Source: Thermosulfurimonas sp. | Lineage (GTDB): Bacteria; Desulfobacterota; Thermodesulfobacteria; Thermodesulfobacteriales; Thermodesulfobacteriaceae | Direction of reading: 5' to 3' | Assembly: GCA_015487645.1 (NCBI GenBank) | Contig: WFPH01000155.1 | Location: 1-5,221 of the forward strand | Length of the DNA: 5,221 nt | In this document: positions 1-3,984 of the stretch, piece after piece | How positions within the stretch are numbered: position 1 is the stretch's first letter | How the letters are laid out: each line of letters starts with the position of its first letter | The notes under the pieces: model-generated | The model's input: the letters and a program-made list of their open reading frames with translations, nothing else | Databases searched by the model: none | What the model was told of the DNA's origin: nothing | Made by a program: the position numbers and the translations under genes

Positions 1-525
1 GTAGAGTTGCGAGGGATGTCTGGGCACCGGCCCTCCGGCCGGAAAGACCATGGCCCAGGGAACCTGGGTGGGGCGACCGAAGAGTTCACCGTTGATGAAA
101 TTTCCTAGACGGCCGAGACCGAGGCCTATAGGAGCGGTCACCACCAGTAGATCCGCCCACCAGAAGAAGTTGAGCCGGTTCTTCCGGGCGTAAAGCCATC
201 CGGCCAATACCGCCCCGATAAGCCCTCCGTGGAAAGACATTCCTCCGTGCCAGACAGCCGGAATCTCCAGAGGTTTCTTGAGATAGTAGCCCGGGTAGTA
301 AAAAAGCACGTGTCCCATTCGGGCTCCTACGATGAGACCAATTCCACCCCAGAAGAGCACGTCCTCTAACACCTTGACCAGTTCCGGATGGCCCCGTTCC
401 CGAAGCTGTTTGCGGGCCAGAAAGTAGGCCGCCAGAAACCCCAGAAGATACATGAGACCGTACCAGCGTACCGCCAGGGGGCCGATCCGGAAAAGTTCGG
501 GATTGATTTGAGGGTAGGGCAGCAT
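1..525 (-). CDS. lgt: Prolipoprotein diacylglyceryl transferase (Lgt), N-terminal 175 residues; 3' end outside window
   Basis: Lgt is an inner-membrane enzyme that moves a diacylglyceryl group from phosphatidylglycerol to the lipobox cysteine of pre-prolipoproteins, the first step of lipoprotein maturation. I translated the minus strand from ATG 525 and the frame stays open to base 1. Visible family motifs are RWYGLMYLLGF (20-30), HGGMSFHGGLIG (93-104, His99 matching the essential E. coli His103), the signature GRLGNFINGELFGR (138-151, Arg139 and Asn142 matching E. coli Arg143 and Asn146), and RHPSQLY (169-175) at the edge. Hydrophobic stretches near residues 22-37, 56-76, 98-112 and 120-137 fit the multi-pass topology. 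Family members are usually about 260-290 aa, so roughly the last 90-110 residues are missing only because the window ends. ATG 525 was chosen because the conserved N-terminus starts there and ATG 533 is out of frame. There is no Shine-Dalgarno sequence; see the promoter entry. Confidence 0.96.
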   Translation of the reverse strand, partial: MLPYPQINPELFRIGPLAVRWYGLMYLLGFLAAYFLARKQLRERGHPELVKVLEDVLFWGGIGLIVGARMGHVLFYYPGYYLKKPLEIPAVWHGGMSFHGGLIGAVLAGWLYARKNRLNFFWWADLLVVTAPIGLGLGRLGNFINGELFGRPTQVPWAMVFPAGGPVPRHPSQLY

Positions 526-531
526 GGTTTC

Positions 532-559
532 ATTATACCGGAAGATTCTTATCTTTTAA
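532..559 (-). promoter_or_regulatory. lgt promoter, probably giving a leaderless mRNA
   Basis: On the minus strand a perfect -10 hexamer TATAAT (537 to 532) lies 16 bp downstream of TTAAAA (559 to 554, 4/6 match to the -35 consensus). Only six bases (GAAACC) separate the -10 from ATG 525, so a start site at the usual 7 nt would fall on the A of the ATG. No ribosome binding site precedes the ATG, which agrees with leaderless translation. The -10 is seen directly; the leaderless conclusion is inference. Confidence 0.6.
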
Positions 560-582
560 GTTGGAGACCTTGAATAGCATTC

Positions 583-597
583 CCCCTCCGGGAGGGG
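583..597. repeat. 15-bp palindrome between lgt and the HTH gene
   Basis: CCCCTCC-G-GGAGGGG is a perfect inverted repeat with 7-bp arms around a single central base. It lies between the divergent lgt and HTH-protein promoters. The one-base centre fits a DNA operator for a dimeric protein better than an RNA hairpin, though it could also be chance in a GC-rich purine/pyrimidine tract. Autoregulation by the neighbouring HTH protein is possible but unproven. Confidence 0.4.
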
Positions 598-613
598 ATA
601 GGGGAGGAGAAGG

Positions 614-641
614 TTGACTTTTTCAGAGGTCTCAAAATACT
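614..641 (+). promoter_or_regulatory. Candidate promoter of the HTH-protein gene
   Basis: TTGACT (614-619, 5/6 to the -35 consensus) is followed after 16 bp by AATACT (636-641, 4/6 to the -10 consensus). The segment is more AT-rich than its surroundings. A start site near 648 would give a leader of about 14 nt beginning at the Shine-Dalgarno sequence. If this reading is right, the TTG at 614 is part of a -35 box and not a start codon. Confidence 0.45.
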
Positions 642-647
642 TTCACG

Positions 648-655
648 AGGAGGTG
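648..655 (+). promoter_or_regulatory. Strong ribosome binding site deciding the start at 662
   Basis: AGGAGGTG is a near-complete match to the 16S anti-Shine-Dalgarno complement and ends 6 nt before ATG 662. This favours 662 over the in-frame TTG at 614, whose own AGGAG (605-609) is only 4 nt away. Confidence 0.65.
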
Positions 656-661
656 GGTAAG

Positions 662-1276
662 ATGCCGATCATTGTCGGGGCGGAAGAGATCCGGGAAAGG
701 GATGTGGATGCTCAGGCTCTGAGGGTCTTCCTGAAGGCTTTAGAGATCCTGGGTGGGCCGCGCAAGCTTATCGAGATGCGCAATCTCACCTGGGTGACCA
801 GCCTCATGGAGGCCGCTTACGCCATCGTGCTCGCGGAGGAAGGTTTCAAGACCGAAGACGATATCGCGGCTTTCCTGGGGCTCACCCGCCAGACGGTGCG
901 CAACATCCTCCGGGCCGATCCCGAGCTCGTCATGATGAAACTGGAAGGGGAACTGCAGGAAAAGACCCCCAAGGCCCATACGGCCGGGGGCTTGGCTAAG
1001 ATGGCTTACCGTGAGATCAAGGAAGGGCGGGACGCTCTGCTCTTTTTTTCCAGCGTGATCGAGGAGGGAGCCAAGATTCTGGGCGTAGGCTGGCCGGCGG
1101 AAGTGCTGGCCCGTATCAAAGGGCTTCACTTTCCGACCGCCGGCTCCGAGTTGGCCGAAAGACTCAAAGGGCTCAAGGTCAAAGACAGGGATCTAGGCGA
1201 AATAGCCTCCCGGAAAGAGACTTATCAGCATCCCCGGGAGCTTTTACACTATCTAGCAGAGGCCCTCAGGGCCTGA
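662..1276 (+). CDS. HTH-containing probable regulatory protein (204 aa), possibly of the KaiC-associated domain family
   Basis: Exact function is unknown. Residues 48-62 form a hydrophobic helix, and 64-86 read as a helix-turn-helix: TEDDIAAFLGLTRQTVRNIL, with the turn at GLTRQ and a recognition helix typical of DNA-binding regulators. A conserved-looking basic block follows (KTPKAHTAGGLAKMAYREIK, 101-120), then a helical C-terminal half. There is no signal peptide or membrane segment, so it is cytoplasmic. The HTH plus the HTAGGLAKMAY block reminds me of the 'near-KaiC' probable regulatory domain (TIGR03879-like) of archaea and thermophilic bacteria; that is memory, not a search, and no KaiC-like partner is in this window. 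The start was set at ATG 662 for its strong ribosome binding site; an in-frame TTG at 614 would add 16 residues (220 aa). The gene is divergent from lgt, and its stop lies inside the end of the convergent gene at 1266-1763. Confidence 0.75.
   Translation: MPIIVGAEEIRERDVDAQALRVFLKALEILGGPRKLIEMRNLTWVTSLMEAAYAIVLAEEGFKTEDDIAAFLGLTRQTVRNILRADPELVMMKLEGELQEKTPKAHTAGGLAKMAYREIKEGRDALLFFSSVIEEGAKILGVGWPAEVLARIKGLHFPTAGSELAERLKGLKVKDRDLGEIASRKETYQHPRELLHYLAEALRA
1260..1274. repeat. 15-bp palindrome spanning the tail-to-tail gene junction
   Basis: AGGCCCT-C-AGGGCCT is a perfect inverted repeat with 7-bp arms around one base. It covers the stop codon of the minus-strand gene (1266-1268) and reaches the first base of the plus-strand stop (1274-1276). 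A strong GC stem could slow RNA polymerase from both directions, but neither strand has a U-tract afterwards, so I do not call it an intrinsic terminator. Confidence 0.4.
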
Positions 1277-1763
1277 GTTTCTGGGCTAACTCTTTGAGTC
1301 TGAAGTGTTTAAGGTGTTTCTGGGCCTCGGTCGGCGTGATCCCCTGGCATTCAAGTACGAAAAGGGCCAGGGGGAATGCGTTTTTTTTCGAAAGCAGGAT
1401 GACTATCGTGCCGCCCTTTTCTCTTTTGCGGGTGATCCTTTTGGCCGGAAATCCCTCCAGGGTGAGGGTCTCAAGCCGTTCCTCCGGAGAATCGTAGCTT
1501 ATCTGCAGGGTCAGAGGATACCACATCCCCTGGGCCATGCCCCCCACCATTATCTGGGCTCTCAGGGTCTTTCCCCCAGAATGATAGGTTCTCTCCACCG
1601 TAGTCATATCTCCGGCCGGGGTGGTCACCGTCATACCCGTGGGGGCCTCGGCTTTAAAACCCGGGATCTCTGGAAAGTAGGGATAGAGGTCCGTGTAGTT
1701 CAATCCGAAGGCGATTACCGCCCAAACTAAAACCGCAACCAACGAGAGATAAAAAGACTTCAA
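1266..1763 (-). CDS. Membrane-anchored or secreted protein of unknown function (165 aa), coupled to rpoD
   Basis: I do not recognise a named family. The N-terminus is short and positively charged (MKS), followed by one hydrophobic segment (about residues 4-20), and no clear signal-peptidase site follows, so it is an N-terminal anchor or uncleaved signal. The rest (about 35-165) should lie outside the inner membrane. It has a beta-rich look with a pattern of GFKAEAPTGMTVTTPAG (35-51), VERTY (56-60), LEGFPAKRI (102-110), a hydrophobic strand TIVILL (119-124), and a charged C-terminal helix (145-163). No cysteine lipobox is seen. The start is TTG 1763, one base after the rpoD stop; GGGAG (1775 to 1771) inside the last rpoD codons is the ribosome binding site. 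This implies cotranscription and translational coupling with rpoD. An 8-A run encodes Lys126-Lys127-Asn128. The 3' end overlaps the convergent HTH gene by 11 bp. Confidence 0.75.
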   Translation of the reverse strand: MKSFYLSLVAVLVWAVIAFGLNYTDLYPYFPEIPGFKAEAPTGMTVTTPAGDMTTVERTYHSGGKTLRAQIMVGGMAQGMWYPLTLQISYDSPEERLETLTLEGFPAKRITRKREKGGTIVILLSKKNAFPLALFVLECQGITPTEAQKHLKHFRLKELAQKLRP

Positions 1764-1764
1764 C

Positions 1765-3096
1765 TTACCTCTCCCGATACTTGATGTTTTCCTTCTCCGT
1801 CATCTGGCGCAAACGGGCCAGGGCCTTTTTCTCTATCTGACGGATACGCTCCCGAGAGACCCCGAAGCGCTTACCGATCTCCTCCAGGGTATACTCGCCC
1901 TCTTCCCCAATTCCGAAACGCAGCCGGATAATCTTCTCCTCCCGAGGCGAGAGGGTGGAAAGCAGGCTGCGGATTTTTTCAGAAAGGTCTTTGTCCTTGA
2001 CCTCCTCGTAAGGGGAGGGACTGTCCTTGTTTTCGATGAAGTCTCCTAGAGTGCTATCCTCGTCTCCGATGGGAAGCTCAAGGGAGACGGGTTCCCTCGA
2101 AGCTTCAAAGATGGCCAGGATCTTTTCCCGCGGCAGTCCCGTGCGCTCGGAGAGTTCCGCCGGGGTGGGTTCCCGACCGAGCTCTTTCACCAGTTCGTAG
2201 AAGGCCTTGAAGAACTGGCTACGGAGCTCCAGAAAGTGTACCGGCAACCTGATGGTCCGGGTCTTGTCCAGAATGGCCCGGGTGATAGCCTGGCGAATCC
2301 ACCAGGAGGCATAGGTGCTGAACTTGTTCCCTTTACGGTAGTCGAAGCGGAAGACCGCCCGCATAAGCCCCAGATTGCCCTCCTGGATAAGGTCCGCGAG
2401 CGGCAACCCCTGACCGATATAGCGTTTGGCGATGGAGACCACCAGCCTCAGGTTGGCCTTGACCATTTCGTCTTTAGCCTCTTCGATCTCGGCGGCCTTG
2501 GTCTCCACCAGTTCGTGTAGCTTGCGGATCTCTTCCTCCTCGGGGTATTTCTTCCGGAGGTCCCTTGCGGACTTCACCAGGAAGTTGAGAAGACTCTTTT
2601 TGGGCTTGAGGCCCGGATCGCGTTTGCGCCAGAGGGCAATTTCAGCCTTGAGAGCCAGGATCTCCGGCAGATCCAAGGGATGATTCTCGATGGCCTCTAC
2701 GATGGCGTAGAACCCCTGGCGGATGATCTTGGAGAGCTCGGCTTCTCGCTCCGGGGTAAGAAGGGGGTACTTCCCCATTTCTTTCAGATAGAGACTGGTG
2801 ACCTCTTCGGATTCCGTGGTCTCGGCTTCCTCGGAAGGCTCGAGCTCGCTCTCTGAAAGGGTGGATAGCTCCTGAATCTTCTTCTGGGCCTCTTTCTCTA
2901 CCCATTCCTCCTTCTCATAGATCTGCTTTTCGTCGAGGATTTCAATGTTGTTTTTGGAAAGGAAATCGAAGATCTCCTCGATTTTTTCAGGATCATCATA
3001 GTTTTCGGGAAGGATCTCATTCAGGGCCTCATAGGTAATGGCCCCCTCCTTCCCCATCTCAAGCAGCTTTTTTTCCAAATCTTTCTTAGTGCTCAT
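1765..3096 (-). CDS. rpoD: RNA polymerase sigma factor RpoD (primary sigma-70 type, 443 aa)
   Basis: This sigma factor directs RNA polymerase to -35/-10 promoters. All regions are visible: acidic region 1.1 (about 1-75), region 1.2 VTSLYLKEMGKYPLLTPERE (99-118), a short non-conserved region (about 130-205; E. coli has about 245 residues here), region 2 from MVKANLRLVVSIAKRY (211-226) through the core-binding DLIQEGNLGLMRAV (235-248) to YASWWIRQAITRAI (262-275). Tyr262, Trp265 and Trp266 match the E. coli melting residues Tyr430, Trp433 and Trp434; Gln269 and Thr272 match Gln437 and Thr440. Region 3.0 RLPVHFLE keeps His287 and Glu290, the 3.2 finger is near 336-356, and the 4.2 HTH (402-430) keeps Arg415, Glu416 and Arg419 for -35 contact. 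Region 1.1 argues for the primary sigma and against a group 2 paralogue. The usual neighbours dnaG/rpsU are absent; the gene is followed by a coupled unknown gene. ATG 3096 is preceded by GGGTGA at 6 nt. Confidence 0.93.
   Translation of the reverse strand: MSTKKDLEKKLLEMGKEGAITYEALNEILPENYDDPEKIEEIFDFLSKNNIEILDEKQIYEKEEWVEKEAQKKIQELSTLSESELEPSEEAETTESEEVTSLYLKEMGKYPLLTPEREAELSKIIRQGFYAIVEAIENHPLDLPEILALKAEIALWRKRDPGLKPKKSLLNFLVKSARDLRKKYPEEEEIRKLHELVETKAAEIEEAKDEMVKANLRLVVSIAKRYIGQGLPLADLIQEGNLGLMRAVFRFDYRKGNKFSTYASWWIRQAITRAILDKTRTIRLPVHFLELRSQFFKAFYELVKELGREPTPAELSERTGLPREKILAIFEASREPVSLELPIGDEDSTLGDFIENKDSPSPYEEVKDKDLSEKIRSLLSTLSPREEKIIRLRFGIGEEGEYTLEEIGKRFGVSRERIRQIEKKALARLRQMTEKENIKYRER
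1768..1775 (-). promoter_or_regulatory. Ribosome binding site for the 1266-1763 gene, within the end of rpoD
   Basis: GGGAGAGG on the minus strand lies inside the last codons of rpoD, with GGGAG 7 nt from the TTG start at 1763. The junction reads TAA-G-TTG, so a terminating ribosome would be positioned to reinitiate. The TTG start may limit output to well below that of rpoD. Confidence 0.55.
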
Positions 3097-3102
3097 AAAC
3101 TC

Positions 3103-3108
3103 TCACCC
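3103..3108 (-). promoter_or_regulatory. rpoD ribosome binding site
   Basis: GGGTGA on the minus strand lies 6 nt before ATG 3096 and pairs with the GGTGA part of the Shine-Dalgarno complement. It supports this start for rpoD. Confidence 0.5.
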
Positions 3109-3136
3109 GCCCTTACCCGAGAGTATGAACTTTCCA

Positions 3137-3165
3137 TTTATAACAAAACAAAGCGCCCTTGACAA
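3137..3165 (-). promoter_or_regulatory. rpoD promoter (sigma-70 type)
   Basis: On the minus strand TTGTCA (3165 to 3160, 5/6) is followed after exactly 17 bp by TATAAA (3142 to 3137, 5/6). The predicted start site near 3130 gives a leader of about 34 nt before ATG 3096. It is one of the two best promoter matches in the window. RpoD would be expected to read it, so the gene is probably transcribed by its own product. The -35 shares five bases with a plus-strand TTGACA (3159-3164). Confidence 0.75.
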
Positions 3166-3186
3166 GGCTCTTATAAAAGGTAAACA
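3159..3186 (+). promoter_or_regulatory. Candidate promoter of the KptA-like gene, overlapping the rpoD -35
   Basis: A perfect TTGACA (3159-3164) is followed at 16 bp by TAAACA (3181-3186), which matches the -10 consensus at only 3/6; AACACT at 18 bp is no better. A start site near 3193 would give a short leader before ATG 3206. The -35 is convincing by sequence, but the near-palindromic TTGACAA may simply be the rpoD -35 read backwards, so confidence is modest. Confidence 0.35.
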
Positions 3187-3205
3187 CTTAAACCTCAAAG
3201 TCAAA

Positions 3206-3916
3206 ATGTCTCCAGAAAGACTGGCCAAACTTCTGCGGTATATTCTGGCCTATCGGCCTGATGAATTCGGCCTCATACCAGATGAAGAGGGATTTGTAAA
3301 GATCAAAGATTTACATCTGGCGGTTACCGAAACGGATGGTTTCCGGGGGGTGCGGCGGCGGGAGATCGAGACCCTGCTTGAGGTTTTTGCTCGTGAGGAT
3401 TTCGAGTATCGGCGGGATCAGGGGCTGGTGAGGGCCCGGGAGTTCTTCTACGCTTCCCCGATCTATACTGAAGATCCTCCGCGTCTTCTTTACCTTCCGG
3501 TAAGACCCCGGGCCTGGATACACGTTTCGGAGAAGGGCTGGGGGCAGCCCCAGCCGGCCCTTATGAGTCCGGAGGTCGAGTTGGCCGAACGCCTGGCCCG
3601 GCGTAAGGGAGCCCTCCTCGTGGAAGTGGATACGGTGAAGGCTCAGGCCTCGGGCGCGGTCTTCCTGCGCTTTATAGAAAAGCTTTATCTGGCCTCCTGG
3701 CTGCCCGCGGAGGCCCTGCGTGGACCCAGAGTGGATGAGAAATTCCGGGCCCGCTATGTCCCTAAGCCCAAAGAGCCCCCTGAACCCGAGCCCATCATTC
3801 CCTTCCGGCCTGACACCGATCTTGCGGAACTGCCCTACCGTAAAATCACCCACGGTAAGAAGAAAAAAATACCCTGGAAAGAGGGGCGTAAGGAAAAGAA
3901 AAAGCGAGGTTGGTAA
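3206..3916 (+). CDS. KptA/Tpt1-like (RNA 2'-phosphotransferase-related) protein with degenerate active site (236 aa)
   Basis: KptA/Tpt1 enzymes remove an internal 2'-phosphate from RNA using NAD+. This protein shows the same order of blocks. The N-lobe LAKLLRYILAYRPDEFGL (6-23) with DEEGFVKIKDL (26-36) matches the family's SKFLSFVLRHKPEAIGI and REGW blocks. FEYRRDQGLVRA (66-77) matches the block ending in IRA, and RLLYLPV (93-99) sits where LYHGT is expected. ARRKGALLVEVD (131-142) and AVFLRFIEKLYLASWLPAEAL (151-171) match the ADP-ribosyl-transferase-like C-lobe. However, the catalytic LRH is LAY, QGHS after IRA is replaced (REFF), and HGT is LPV, so normal catalysis is doubtful. After a Pro/Glu linker (186-196) comes a basic tail with KKKK (218-221) and KEKKK (229-233), possibly for nucleic acid binding. 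ATG 3206 was chosen because homology begins there and a promoter lies just upstream; ATG 3125 is in frame but lies upstream of that promoter, and no strong ribosome binding site decides. Divergent from rpoD. Confidence 0.72.
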   Translation: MSPERLAKLLRYILAYRPDEFGLIPDEEGFVKIKDLHLAVTETDGFRGVRRREIETLLEVFAREDFEYRRDQGLVRAREFFYASPIYTEDPPRLLYLPVRPRAWIHVSEKGWGQPQPALMSPEVELAERLARRKGALLVEVDTVKAQASGAVFLRFIEKLYLASWLPAEALRGPRVDEKFRARYVPKPKEPPEPEPIIPFRPDTDLAELPYRKITHGKKKKIPWKEGRKEKKKRGW

Positions 3917-3921
3917 AGATC

Positions 3922-3941
3922 GCGAGTCGTTAAAGACTTGC
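3922..3941. repeat. Inverted repeat downstream of the KptA-like gene
   Basis: GCGAGTC (3922-3928) and GACTTGC (3935-3941) can pair over 7 bp with one G-U pair, around a 6-base loop. It starts 5 bases after the TAA of the KptA-like gene. No U-tract follows on the plus strand (CAAAAAGAG instead), so termination would be weak. Its right arm overlaps the -35 of the next promoter. Confidence 0.35.
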
Positions 3942-3965
3942 CAAAAAGAGAAGGGGGCTTATAGT
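3938..3965 (+). promoter_or_regulatory. Promoter of the TolC-family gene
   Basis: TTGCCA (3938-3943, 5/6) is followed after 16 bp by TATAGT (3960-3965, 5/6). The predicted start site near 3972 leaves a leader of about 13 nt. The gene can therefore be transcribed independently of the KptA-like gene 68 bp upstream. Confidence 0.6.
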
Positions 3966-3970
3966 GTGAG

Positions 3971-3976
3971 GGAGGG
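3971..3976 (+). promoter_or_regulatory. Ribosome binding site of the TolC-family gene
   Basis: GGAGGG ends 8 nt before ATG 3985. A second GAGG (3979-3982) is only 2 nt from the ATG and too close to act. If the predicted start site near 3972 is right, the site is at the very 5' end of the transcript. Confidence 0.55.
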
Positions 3977-3984
3977 TTGAGGAA

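Noticed and set aside
531..533. ATG 533 as an alternative lgt start
   Set aside because: It overlaps the TATAAT box and is out of frame with the conserved Lgt sequence.
388..573. Plus-strand open frame across the start of lgt
   Set aside because: It lies antisense to lgt codons with clear conserved motifs and its translation has no recognisable features.
740..1129. Minus-strand open frame of 129 codons inside the HTH gene
   Set aside because: It is a shadow of the plus-strand gene, which has the better start, ribosome binding site and HTH pattern.
1305..1730. Plus-strand open frame of 141 codons across the unknown membrane protein gene
   Set aside because: The minus-strand reading has a membrane segment and ribosome binding site coupled to rpoD; the plus-strand product looks like low-complexity antisense translation.
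3067..3074. A-AAA-AAG slippery heptamer in codons 8-10 of rpoD (minus strand)
   Set aside because: A -1 shift would meet a stop two codons later, and no stimulatory structure was recognised; it is best explained as ordinary Glu-Lys-Lys codons.
3038..3205. Longer N-terminus for the KptA-like protein from ATG 3038 or ATG 3125
   Set aside because: It would run through the rpoD coding start and both divergent promoters, the added residues look non-conserved, and family similarity starts at 3206.
3311..3853. Minus-strand open frame of 180 codons antisense to the KptA-like gene
   Set aside because: It has no recognisable family and contradicts the KptA-like similarity on the plus strand.
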